This document shows, piece after piece, positions 30,031 through 38,426 of a DNA stretch of 64,000 nt. The DNA is taken from NCBI RefSeq assembly GCF_003477995.1, contig NZ_QUEM01000015.1, positions 1 to 64,000 on the forward strand, given 5' to 3'. This stretch comes from Bacteroides sp. OF04-15BH (GTDB taxonomy: Bacteria > Bacteroidota > Bacteroidia > Bacteroidales > Bacteroidaceae). The notes below the pieces were generated by a model. The model was not told the origin of the DNA. It did no database searches and was given only the letters and a program-made list of their open reading frames with translations. How positions within the stretch are numbered: position 1 is the stretch's first letter; every line of letters begins with the position of its first letter. A program made the translations under genes and the position numbers.

Positions 30031-30420
30031 TTAGAAAGGCAGATCATCGTTAGAGTCGCCACCGGCAGAGAAATCCATCGGAGCGGCCGGCTGGGCGGTA
30101 GGAGCAAACGGAGTTTCTACGGCTGTAGGAGCACCCATCGGCATGCTTGCGCCACGGTCCACCTTCCAGGCACGGATACTGTTGTACCATCTGCCCTGAT
30201 ACTCACGGGCATCAATATCGAAAGAAACAGTCAGCACCTCGCCCAGCTGAATATTGAACTGGTCAATCTTGTCGCTTCCAAACACATCGAAGCACATTTT
30301 GCGCGGATACTGTTCCTGTGTTTCCAGAACATACTCCTGAACTTTCCACTCGGAGCCTGTGCGTGCAGATACTCCGCTGCGGGCCGGCAATACGGCAATG
30401 ATTTTTCCTGTAATTTCCAT
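30031..30420 (-). CDS. DUF3127 protein with SSB-like C-terminal tail
   Basis: The 129-residue protein has a predicted OB-fold-like beta domain (about 1-85; MEITGKIIAVLPARSGVS, then KVQEYVLETQEQYPRKMCFDVFG), a flexible Pro/Ala linker (about 88-120) and the acidic tip SNDDLPF. The tip resembles the D-D-I/L-P-F end of single-stranded-DNA-binding proteins that recruits replication and repair partners. Together these suggest a small ssDNA-binding or partner-recruiting protein, which is an inference. It is divergent from dnaN, and the 141-bp gap holds the dnaN promoter. Confidence 0.85.
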   Translation of the reverse strand: MEITGKIIAVLPARSGVSARTGSEWKVQEYVLETQEQYPRKMCFDVFGSDKIDQFNIQLGEVLTVSFDIDAREYQGRWYNSIRAWKVDRGASMPMGAPTAVETPFAPTAQPAAPMDFSAGGDSNDDLPF

Positions 30421-30493
30421 TTTTTCTTTAGATTAATGTTGGTGCGAAATTACAATTTTTCCTCTAGTTTTACTAATTTTTAATGGAGATTTT

Positions 30494-30524
30494 TTTGAAA
30501 ACCTTGCTAAAATCTGTAATTTTG
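30494..30524 (+). promoter_or_regulatory. Promoter of dnaN operon
   Basis: TTTG at 30494-30497 and TAATTTTG at 30517-30524 with a 19-bp spacer match the consensus. The dnaN start is 37 bp downstream. Confidence 0.65.
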
Positions 30525-30561
30525 TTCTATTAATATATAATGATAAAAACAGCAATAATTT

Positions 30562-31683
30562 ATGAAATTTGTAGTCTCCAGCATCGCCCTTTTCGGTCGC
30601 ATACAAGCTATTAGCAAAGTTATCAATTCCAAGAACACCCTCCCCATTCTCGATAGTTTTCTGTTTGAAATAGAAAACAACACCCTGACCATTACCGCCT
30701 CCGACACCGAGACCCGTATGGTCACTTCACTCGAAATCGTAGAGAGCGAATCCGACTTCCGTTTCTGTATCAATGCCAAGACCATGCTCGATTCGATGAA
30801 GGAGATTTCCGAGCAGCCGCTCACCTTCGACATCAATCCGGACACAATGGAGATCCAGGCACAGTATCAGAACGGACGTTTCAGCATTATGGGACAGAAT
30901 GCCAACGAATATCCCGAGGCACAGGCTGCTCCCGAGGCAAACACGCTGACCCTCTCGGCAGAATCTCTGCTCAAGGGCATCAACTACTGTCTCTTTGCCA
31001 CTGCCGATGACGAGTTGCGCCCAATCATGAACGGTATCTATGTGGACATCTCTACGGAGGATGTTACTTTCGTTTCTTCCGACGGACAGAAACTGGTGCG
31101 CAACAAGGTGCTCAATGCCCACGGCGACAGCAAGTGTGCCTTCATCCTGCCGAAAAAGCCGGCAGCCCTGCTCAAGAATATCCTGCCGAAGGAGAGCGGC
31201 GACATTGAGGTGAAGTTCAACGAGCGCAGCGCCGTGATTATCATGAGCGACTACACACTTTCCTGCCGCCTGATTGAAGGACGCTATCCGAACTACAACA
31301 TGGTGATCCCGCAGAACAATCCCTACTCTGCCATCATCGACCGTCTGCATCTGCTCGGCGCCCTGAAGCGCGTGCTGATCTTCTCTAGCCAGAGCAGCTC
31401 GCTCATCAAGCTGAGCCTGGACAACAATACACTGGTGGTTTCGGGTCAGGACGTGGACTTCTCTACCTCTGCCGAGGAGAAGATTGCCTGCTCATACAGC
31501 GGCAACGCTTTCAAAATCGGATTCAACGGTACTTATCTGTACGACATCCTGAACAACCTGAACTGCACGGATGTGACCATCGAGCTGGCTGACCCAAGCC
31601 GCGCCGGTGTGGTGGTTCCGACCGAACAGGCCGAGAACGAAAACACCCTGATGCTGTTAGTTCCCCTGATGCTTAACGAATAA
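30562..31683 (+). CDS. dnaN: DNA polymerase III beta subunit (sliding clamp)
   Basis: The ring-shaped clamp tethers the replicative polymerase. The 373 residues match the family, with three repeated clamp domains. Recognisable segments are ISKVINSKNTLPILDSFLFE, LRPIMNGIYVD and the C-terminal LVPLMLNE, which corresponds to the usual ...MPMRL end forming the peptide-binding groove. It is not beside dnaA or oriC, as is usual in Bacteroides. An exonuclease gene follows after 12 bp. Confidence 0.95.
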   Translation: MKFVVSSIALFGRIQAISKVINSKNTLPILDSFLFEIENNTLTITASDTETRMVTSLEIVESESDFRFCINAKTMLDSMKEISEQPLTFDINPDTMEIQAQYQNGRFSIMGQNANEYPEAQAAPEANTLTLSAESLLKGINYCLFATADDELRPIMNGIYVDISTEDVTFVSSDGQKLVRNKVLNAHGDSKCAFILPKKPAALLKNILPKESGDIEVKFNERSAVIIMSDYTLSCRLIEGRYPNYNMVIPQNNPYSAIIDRLHLLGALKRVLIFSSQSSSLIKLSLDNNTLVVSGQDVDFSTSAEEKIACSYSGNAFKIGFNGTYLYDILNNLNCTDVTIELADPSRAGVVVPTEQAENENTLMLLVPLMLNE

Positions 31684-31695
31684 AAAAACATACTC

Positions 31696-32463
31696 ATGAA
31701 ACTGAACCTTAAAAACCCGCTGGTATTCTTCGACCTGGAAACCACGGGCATCAATATTGCCACCGACCGTATTGTGGAGCTTTGTTACATCAAAGTATAT
31801 CCCAACGGCAATGAAGAATCAAAAAGCATGCGCATCAATCCGGAAATGCATATTCCGGAAGCATCTTCTGCCATCCACGGCATCTACGACGAGGATGTAA
31901 AGGACTGCCCCACCTTCAAGCAGGTGGCCCGCGAACTGGCCAACGCCATCGAAGGTTGCGACCTGGCAGGATTCAACTCCAACCGCTTCGACATTCCGAT
32001 GCTGGCCGAAGAGTTCCTGCGTGCGGAAGTGGACTTTGACCTGACACGCCGCAAATTCATTGATGTGCAGAACATCTATCATAAACTGGAAAAGAGAACC
32101 CTCTCGGCCGCCTATAAATTCTATTGCGGAAAGGATCTGGAAAACGCGCATTCTGCTCTGGCCGACACACAGGCCACCTATGAGGTCTTGCAGGCGCAGT
32201 TGGACAAGTATCCGAACGAACTGCAGAACGATATGCAGTTCCTGGCAGATTTCTCCCGCATGAGCAACAATGTGGACTTTGCCGGACGCATCGTCTACAA
32301 CGAGCAGGGCGTGGAAGTCTTCAATTTCGGCAAGTACAAGGGAATGCCGGTTACCGAGGTCCTGCAAAAGGATTCGGGCTATTACGGTTGGGTGATGCAG
32401 GGCGACTTTACGCGCAACACCAAGCAGGTGCTCACCCAGCTTCGACTTAGAGGAAACAAATAA
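31696..32463 (+). CDS. DEDDh 3'-5' exonuclease (DNA polymerase III epsilon-like)
   Basis: The 255-residue protein begins with an exonuclease domain (about 8-175) bearing FFDLETTGIN (D and E), GFNSNRFDIPML and HSALADTQAT (H and D), the DEDDh catalytic set. The C-terminal 75 residues (FNFGKYKGMPVTEVL... YGWVMQGDF) form a small domain also found at the end of ExoX-like and RecBCD-independent exonucleases (DUF3820-like). Its place directly after dnaN suggests proofreading or clamp-linked repair. It could be the replicative epsilon subunit or an accessory exonuclease. Confidence 0.9.
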   Translation: MKLNLKNPLVFFDLETTGINIATDRIVELCYIKVYPNGNEESKSMRINPEMHIPEASSAIHGIYDEDVKDCPTFKQVARELANAIEGCDLAGFNSNRFDIPMLAEEFLRAEVDFDLTRRKFIDVQNIYHKLEKRTLSAAYKFYCGKDLENAHSALADTQATYEVLQAQLDKYPNELQNDMQFLADFSRMSNNVDFAGRIVYNEQGVEVFNFGKYKGMPVTEVLQKDSGYYGWVMQGDFTRNTKQVLTQLRLRGNK

Positions 32464-32478
32464 TCAGAAACATTTCAT

Positions 32479-32519
32479 GGAATCTTTCTTCGGCCCGTAA
32501 CGGGCGGGAGAAAGATTCC
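32479..32519 (+). terminator. Hairpin between the exonuclease gene and coaBC
   Basis: Arms 32479-32489 and 32509-32519 (ggaatctttct) enclose an inner gcccg/cgggc stem. The tail TTAATTAAAT is a weak T-run, so it may attenuate rather than fully stop transcription. Confidence 0.55.
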
Positions 32520-32538
32520 TTAATTAAATCGTGTATTC

Positions 32539-33732
32539 ATGCTAAAAGGCAAAAAAATAGTTTTGGGCATCACCGGCAGCATCGCTGCCTACAAATCGTG
32601 TCTGCTCATCCGCAACCTGATTAAGAAAGGTGCCGAAGTGCAGGTGGTCATCACCCCTGCGGGCAAGGAATTCATCACTCCCATCACCCTGTCGGCACTG
32701 ACCAGCAAGCCGGTCATCAGCGAATTCTTCTCACAGCGCGACGGAACGTGGCACAGCCATGTGTCGCTCGGTCTGTGGGCCGATGCCATGATCATCGCAC
32801 CGGCCACAGCATCGACTATCGGCAAGATGGCTCACGGCATCGCCGACAACATGCTCATCACCACTTATCTGTCGATGAAAGCTCCCGTGTTCGTGGCTCC
32901 GGCCATGGATCTGGACATGTTTGCCCACCCCAGCACCCAGAAGAATCTGGACATCCTGCGTTCTTACGGCAACCACATCATCGAACCGACCAGTGGCGAG
33001 CTGGCCAGTCATCTGGAGGGCAAGGGACGCATGGAAGAGCCAGACGTGATTGCCCAGGTGCTGGACGACTTCTTCGAGCAGCAGCAGGATCTGGCCGGAA
33101 AGAACATCCTGATCACCGCCGGTCCTACTTACGAAAAGATTGACCCGGTGCGCTTCATCGGTAACTACTCGTCGGGCAAGATGGGATTTGCCCTGGCCGA
33201 GGAATGTGCGTCGCGCGGGGCCAAGGTGACGATGGTGTGCGGACCGACAGCGCTGAGCTGCCATCATCCGAACATCTGTCGCATCAACGTGGAATCGGCT
33301 GCCGAAATGTACGAACAGAGTGTGAAGCACTTCCCGGAAACAGATGCCGCCATCCTTTGCGCAGCCGTGGCGGACTTCACTCCGGAGCATCGTGCGGACA
33401 ACAAGATCAAGCGCGAGGGCAACGAGCTGTGTCTGCATCTGAAACCGACCAAGGACATCGCCCGCGAACTGGGACAAATGAAGAAACCGGAACAGGTGCT
33501 CGTGGGCTTCGCTCTGGAAACCTGCGACGAGGTGAACCACGCACAGGACAAGCTCCAGCGTAAGAACCTGGATTTCATTGTACTGAACTCGCTCAATGAT
33601 GCCGGAGCCGGCTTCCAGCACGACACCAACAAGATATCCATCATCACGGCTGACGAGCGGACCGACTATCCGCTGAAAAGCAAAACGGAGGTGGCTCACG
33701 ACATCGTGGACCAGCTCAGTGCCCGCCTCTGA
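32539..33732 (+). CDS. coaBC: Phosphopantothenoylcysteine decarboxylase / phosphopantothenate-cysteine ligase
   Basis: This fused enzyme performs two steps of coenzyme A synthesis. The N-terminal flavoprotein domain (about 1-180) has the catalytic His74 (HSHVSLGLWAD) and PATAST, a variant of PASANT. The usual PxMNxxMW motif reads PAMDLDMF, with D124 replacing Asn. The C-terminal ligase domain (about 185-397) has ITAGPTYEKIDPVRFIGNYSSGKMG and the AAVADF motif. It begins 76 bp after the exonuclease gene and leads into the conserved coaBC-DUF4835-recN order of Bacteroidetes. Confidence 0.95.
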   Translation: MLKGKKIVLGITGSIAAYKSCLLIRNLIKKGAEVQVVITPAGKEFITPITLSALTSKPVISEFFSQRDGTWHSHVSLGLWADAMIIAPATASTIGKMAHGIADNMLITTYLSMKAPVFVAPAMDLDMFAHPSTQKNLDILRSYGNHIIEPTSGELASHLEGKGRMEEPDVIAQVLDDFFEQQQDLAGKNILITAGPTYEKIDPVRFIGNYSSGKMGFALAEECASRGAKVTMVCGPTALSCHHPNICRINVESAAEMYEQSVKHFPETDAAILCAAVADFTPEHRADNKIKREGNELCLHLKPTKDIARELGQMKKPEQVLVGFALETCDEVNHAQDKLQRKNLDFIVLNSLNDAGAGFQHDTNKISIITADERTDYPLKSKTEVAHDIVDQLSARL

Positions 33733-33766
33733 TGCCTTTTAATCACCGCACTTACGGAAGACCATT

Positions 33767-34684
33767 ATGAAGAGAAGAAACTGGCTCAAAGCTGCCTGCA
33801 TGGCGTGTCTGCTGGGATGCCTCCCTACCCTGGCCGACGCGCAGGAACTGAATGCGCGCATCACCGTGAACCACTCGCAGATTTCTACCACACGCACCTC
33901 CATCTTCGAGGCGCTGGAAAAGAATCTCACGCGCTTCATGAACGAGCGACAGTGGACCGGCATGAAGTATCAGCAAAACGAACGAATTAACTGCACATTC
34001 AGCATCACCATCTCGCAATACAAGGAGGACGAGAATCTGTTTACCGCCCAGATGCAGGTACAGAGCACCCGTCCGGTGTTTAACTCGACTTACACCACCA
34101 CCGTGTTCAGCATGAAGGACAACAAATTCAATTTCAACTTTCAGGAATTTGACCAGCTGAACTTCATGCCCGAACAGATGGACAACAATCTGACGGCCAT
34201 GATGGCTTATTATGCCTATCTGATCATCGGTATGGACATGGACACGATGGCTCCTCTGGGCGGCACTGAGGTGCTGCGTCAGGCCGAGAGTATTGTGACA
34301 GGAGCACAGAATCTGGGCTTCGAAGGCTGGAAAGCGTATGATGACAACCGCAACCGCTTTGCCATCATCAATGACTATCTGGACGGAGGCATGGAACCGT
34401 TCCGGCAGATGCAGTATCAGTACTACCGCAACGGACTGGACATTATGGCTGACCAGGTGGATCAGGGACGGGCGGCCATCACCGAAGCGCTCACCTTGCT
34501 GCAAAAGGCGCACGAAAACAAGGCGCTGAGCCAGTTGCCGCAGATCTTCACCGACTACAAGCGTGATGAAATCGTAAATATCTACTCCAAAAAGGGAACT
34601 TCCGAAGAAAAACAGAAGGTGTACGACATTGTGTTCGGCATCAATGCGTCACAAAGCAACTATTGGGACAAAATCAAACAATAA
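33767..34684 (+). CDS. DUF4835 exported protein (PorD-like)
   Basis: The 305-residue protein has a twin-basic signal peptide (MKRRNWLKAACMACLLGCLPTLADAQ) and belongs by sequence and context to DUF4835, always found between coaBC and recN in Bacteroidetes. I recall this family also being named PorD and linked to type IX secretion, but I cannot confirm that here. Tyr/Phe-rich strands (TYTTTVFSMKDNKFNFNFQEFDQLNF) suggest a beta-rich N-terminal half, with helices after residue 130. The stop codon (34682-34684) is 4 bp before recN. Confidence 0.85.
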   Translation: MKRRNWLKAACMACLLGCLPTLADAQELNARITVNHSQISTTRTSIFEALEKNLTRFMNERQWTGMKYQQNERINCTFSITISQYKEDENLFTAQMQVQSTRPVFNSTYTTTVFSMKDNKFNFNFQEFDQLNFMPEQMDNNLTAMMAYYAYLIIGMDMDTMAPLGGTEVLRQAESIVTGAQNLGFEGWKAYDDNRNRFAIINDYLDGGMEPFRQMQYQYYRNGLDIMADQVDQGRAAITEALTLLQKAHENKALSQLPQIFTDYKRDEIVNIYSKKGTSEEKQKVYDIVFGINASQSNYWDKIKQ

Positions 34685-34688
34685 CCTC

Positions 34689-36350
34689 ATGCTGAAATCT
34701 TTATTCATTCAGAACTATGCCTTGATCGACACGCTGAATATTGAATTCGAAAGCGGTTTCTCGGTCATCACCGGCGAAACGGGTGCCGGAAAATCAATCA
34801 TTCTGGGAGCCATCAACCTGCTGCTCGGACAGCGGGCCGAAAGCAAGTTTATCAAGAAGAATGCCAACAAGTGCACCATCGAGGCTGTCTTTGACCTGTC
34901 GCGCTATGGAATGGAGGCTTTCTTCGAGCGCAACGATCTGGACTTTGACGGCGAATGCATCATCCGGCGCGAGATTTCGGCATCGGGCAAGAGCCGCACA
35001 TTCATCAACGACACGCCCGTACCGCTGGCGCTGCTCAAGGAACTGGGAGAAACGCTGATTGACATCCACTCACAGCATCAGAATCTGTTGCTCAACAAAG
35101 AGGACTTTCAGATGAATGTGGTGGACATCATGGCCAACAACCGGAAGGAACGCGAGGTATATGCTGGTCTTTACAAGAAATTCCGCACCTTGTCGGCCAA
35201 CCTGAAAAAGGCAATTGAACAGGCTGAAAAGACACGGGCCGAGGAGGATTATATCCGTTTTCAGCTGGAACAATTGGAAGCCGCACAGCTTCAGCCCGGC
35301 GAACAGAAGGAACTGGAAAAGGAAGCGGAAATGCTGGAACATGCCGAAGACATCAAGCATGCCCTGTTCTCAGTGGATGCCAAACTGAACCACGAAGAGG
35401 AAGGGGTGGTCACCGTATTGCGGGAATGCCAGCATACGTTGCAGAACCTGCAGGAAATGTATGCTCCGGCCGAGGAAATGGCCAGCCGTCTGCAAAGCTG
35501 TTACATAGAAATCAAGGATCTGGCCAAGGAGATTGCCAGCGAAGCGGAACAGATTGAATACAACCCGGAACGCCTGAGTTATGTGAATGAGCGCCTGAAC
35601 ACCATCTACTCGCTCCAGCAAAAGCATCATGTAGACACGCTGGAGGCGTTGATTGACTTGCAGGAGGATTACACCCGACAATTGGACAACATCGAAAACA
35701 GCGAGGCCTACATCCAGCAACTGGAGCACGAAAAGGAAGAGGCGCTGAAGGAGGTTAAAAAACAGGCGGCCGTGCTGACTGAACAGAGAAAACAGGCGGC
35801 CGTGCTGATTGAATCGAAAATGAAGGAACTGCTCATCCCGTTGGGCATCCCGAATGTGCGCTTCTGCATCGACCTGAAGCAAAAGGAAGAGCCCGACGAA
35901 AGGGGCATGGACAAGATTTCTTTCCTGTTCAGCGCCAACAAAAACGGCGAACTGCAGCAGATTGCCCAGGTGGCTTCTGGAGGAGAAATCGCGCGCGTCA
36001 TGCTCTCGCTCAAAGCTTTGATTTCCGGTGCGGTGAAACTGCCTACCATCATCTTTGATGAGATTGATACGGGCGTATCGGGATATATCGCCGAGAAAAT
36101 GGCGCACATCATGCAGGAAATGGGGGCCAATAACCGTCAGGTAATCAGCATCACACACCTGCCGCAGATTGCCGCTTTGGGAGCTACGCACTATAAGGTT
36201 TACAAGGAGGACAACGAACAGGGCACCACCAGTCACATCATCCGGTTGAATCAGGAGGAACGCGTGCAGGAGATTGCACACATGCTGAGTGGAACCACAC
36301 TGACGGATGCTGCCGTCAACAACGCCAAAGAATTATTAAACATAAAATAA
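34689..36350 (+). CDS. recN: DNA repair protein RecN
   Basis: RecN is an SMC-like ATPase that gathers DNA ends at double-strand breaks. The start MLKSLFIQNYALIDTL (553 residues) was chosen by family alignment over an in-frame ATG 60 bp upstream that lies within the DUF4835 gene. Walker A is GETGAGKSII (near 29-38). Two coiled coils flank the middle (about 160-400), and the C-terminal half has the signature VASGGEIARVMLSLK and Walker B IIFDEIDTGVSG. The next gene begins 1 bp after its stop. Confidence 0.95.
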   Translation: MLKSLFIQNYALIDTLNIEFESGFSVITGETGAGKSIILGAINLLLGQRAESKFIKKNANKCTIEAVFDLSRYGMEAFFERNDLDFDGECIIRREISASGKSRTFINDTPVPLALLKELGETLIDIHSQHQNLLLNKEDFQMNVVDIMANNRKEREVYAGLYKKFRTLSANLKKAIEQAEKTRAEEDYIRFQLEQLEAAQLQPGEQKELEKEAEMLEHAEDIKHALFSVDAKLNHEEEGVVTVLRECQHTLQNLQEMYAPAEEMASRLQSCYIEIKDLAKEIASEAEQIEYNPERLSYVNERLNTIYSLQQKHHVDTLEALIDLQEDYTRQLDNIENSEAYIQQLEHEKEEALKEVKKQAAVLTEQRKQAAVLIESKMKELLIPLGIPNVRFCIDLKQKEEPDERGMDKISFLFSANKNGELQQIAQVASGGEIARVMLSLKALISGAVKLPTIIFDEIDTGVSGYIAEKMAHIMQEMGANNRQVISITHLPQIAALGATHYKVYKEDNEQGTTSHIIRLNQEERVQEIAHMLSGTTLTDAAVNNAKELLNIK

Positions 36351-36351
36351 A

Positions 36352-38028
36352 ATGAGAAACAGATTTATAGGATTGCTGGCTGCCGGCTGTCTGCTGACAG
36401 GCAACGCACTGGCACAAACACCCAAATGGTATAAGAAAGCACAGAAATCTCTATTGAGCATCGTCACCTTTGATGAAAACAATAATATTCTGGCCTCCGG
36501 TAACGGTATTCTGGTGGACGAGGACGGAACGGCAGTGGCCAACTACGGACTGTTCAAAGGAGCACACAAGGCCAAAGTGGTGGACAGTAACGGAAAAGAG
36601 CATGAGGTGAAATGGATTTGCGGCGCCAGTTCCTTGTATGATGTCGTGAAACTCCGTCTGGACGACGAGAAGTTGCCGGCAGGAATCAAACTGGCAGAAA
36701 CGGCAGCAACCAAAGGAGAAGAGGTGTACTTCCTGCCTTATGCCACTCAGAAGAAAAAGGAATGCAAGGCCGACAGCGTTCTTGAAGCATCTCTCTTTGA
36801 AAAGGAGTATTACTACTACACCTTGTCGGGCACCCCCAACAAAATGATGGTAAATGTACCGGTAATGAACAGTCAAGGAGAGGCTATTGCCATGCTGCAA
36901 AGCTCCAGCGACGAACAGAAAAACTATGCCATCTCCATCCATTATGTGTGCAGCCTGGCCACTAATGCCTTGTCTGCCTCTGACAATGACCTGAATGCCA
37001 TCCACATCGCGAAAATGTTGCCGGAAAAGGAAAGTGATGCCAGTACATTCCTGTATCTGACTTCCTCGAACGACAGCCTGATGTATGTTGATTATCTGCA
37101 ACAGTATCTGAACCGCTTTCCGGAAAAATTTAACGGCTACTCTACTGCCGCCGATTTCTACAGTCAGCGAGGAGATTTAAAGACCGCAGAAGGATATTTG
37201 CAGCAGGGTATCGAAAAAACAGACGAGAAGGATCAGTTGCATTATGCCTGGAGTAAATTGATCTATAACCTGAACATGACTCCGGGCTATCAGCAGTATG
37301 CGGACTGGACTATGGAACGGGCACTGAGCGAAGCGCAGAAGGCCTACGAAAGCAATAACTTGCCGGTTTATCTGCTGCAGCAGGGAAACTGCCTCTACGC
37401 CCTGCACCGCTATGAGGATGCCTATAATATTTATATGCAGGCAAACAATTCCAATCTGAAATCGAGCGAGATTTATCTGTATGCCGCCCAGTGCAAGAAG
37501 ATGCTTCAGGCAGCTCCCGAAGAGATTCTGGCCCTGCAGGACTCTGCTCTGAACCTGCACAGCAAACCGTATAAGGCGGATGCTGCTCCGGTATTGCTGG
37601 CCCGTGCCAATACTTATATGGAAATAAAGGAATATAAGAAGGCGGTAGTGGACCTGAACGAGTACGAATCGCTGAACTATGGCAATCTGAATGCAAACTT
37701 TTATTATCTGCGTTCTCAGGCCGAACTGAACGGAAAAATGTACGAACTGGCGGTGACGGACATTGATAAGGCAACCAAACTGGAGCCCAAGAACCCGCTT
37801 TTGTGGGCGCAGAAGGCCGGAACGCTTTATGCCGTTGGTATGATTGAGGAGGCTATCCGTGCCGCACGTGAAAGTATAAAGCTGAACCCGGCTTTTGCAG
37901 ATGCTCACCGCATTCTCGGTGTCTGTCTGATACAAAACGAACAGAAAGAAGAAGGCGTAGCTGCTCTGAAAAAGGCAAAAGAACTGGGTGATACAATGGC
38001 TGAAAAACTGATTGAAAATATGAAATAA
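36352..38028 (+). CDS. Exported TPR protein with degenerate trypsin-like (HtrA-type) domain
   Basis: The 558 residues start with a signal peptide ending ALAQ. Residues about 35-205 follow the order of an HtrA/trypsin fold (GNGILVDEDGTAVANYGLFKGA ... SLYDVVKLRLD ... VNVPVMNSQGEAIAML). The catalytic His position reads G66 and the Ser position lacks GNSGG, although an Asp (D97) remains. It is therefore probably a pseudo-protease. The rest (about 245-558) consists of TPR repeats for protein binding. The start lies 1 bp after recN, suggesting one operon; the 3' end has a strong terminator. Confidence 0.8.
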   Translation: MRNRFIGLLAAGCLLTGNALAQTPKWYKKAQKSLLSIVTFDENNNILASGNGILVDEDGTAVANYGLFKGAHKAKVVDSNGKEHEVKWICGASSLYDVVKLRLDDEKLPAGIKLAETAATKGEEVYFLPYATQKKKECKADSVLEASLFEKEYYYYTLSGTPNKMMVNVPVMNSQGEAIAMLQSSSDEQKNYAISIHYVCSLATNALSASDNDLNAIHIAKMLPEKESDASTFLYLTSSNDSLMYVDYLQQYLNRFPEKFNGYSTAADFYSQRGDLKTAEGYLQQGIEKTDEKDQLHYAWSKLIYNLNMTPGYQQYADWTMERALSEAQKAYESNNLPVYLLQQGNCLYALHRYEDAYNIYMQANNSNLKSSEIYLYAAQCKKMLQAAPEEILALQDSALNLHSKPYKADAAPVLLARANTYMEIKEYKKAVVDLNEYESLNYGNLNANFYYLRSQAELNGKMYELAVTDIDKATKLEPKNPLLWAQKAGTLYAVGMIEEAIRAARESIKLNPAFADAHRILGVCLIQNEQKEEGVAALKKAKELGDTMAEKLIENMK

Positions 38029-38086
38029 ATAATGGAGTCAGTTTCCTTTCAACAATACATGTTGATCTAAGTCCTGATATTCTGAA

Positions 38087-38139
38087 AATAATGAGTTCTA
38101 TCGCACCAAACAGAATGGTGGCAGATAGAACTCATTATT
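38087..38139 (+). terminator. Terminator after the TPR pseudo-protease gene
   Basis: Perfect 16-bp arms at 38087-38102 and 38124-38139 (aataatgagttctatc) flank a 21-nt loop, and the right arm runs into TTTTTT. Confidence 0.85.
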
Positions 38140-38311
38140 TTTTCAACTCCCCTCTCCCATTTGCTTTCTCTTTTGCCGTAATCATGAAGCGTAATATCGT
38201 ACCACAGACTTGCTTTTAAAGGTATTCTCCAGCGCCTATGGACAGCCACAGAAGATGGCACGAACCAAACTTCTATAGGCGGAAAAGAAAATCAGCATCA
38301 TACAAGAGCAC
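38140..38311. other. Spacer between two terminators, possible gene remnant
   Basis: No promoter or intact gene is seen. On the minus strand a short frame near 38100-38261 contains VAVHRRWRIPLKASLWYDITLHDYG, which could be a decayed coding remnant. I could not identify its family. Confidence 0.25.
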
Positions 38312-38357
38312 AAAAATGCCTCATTTTGCTCAGCTAGGAGTAAAATGAGGCATTTTT
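38312..38357. terminator. Bidirectional terminator beyond the DUF368 gene
   Basis: Perfect 16-bp arms at 38312-38327 and 38342-38357 (aaaaatgcctcatttt) have flanking T/A runs on both sides. It serves the minus-strand DUF368 gene, which ends at 38427. Confidence 0.85.
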
Positions 38358-38426
38358 TATTTGTCGGAAATCAGAGTTCCGATTGAAGCCCTATCGGACT
38401 TTCCCGTAAATCGTTATTCTTTGCCG

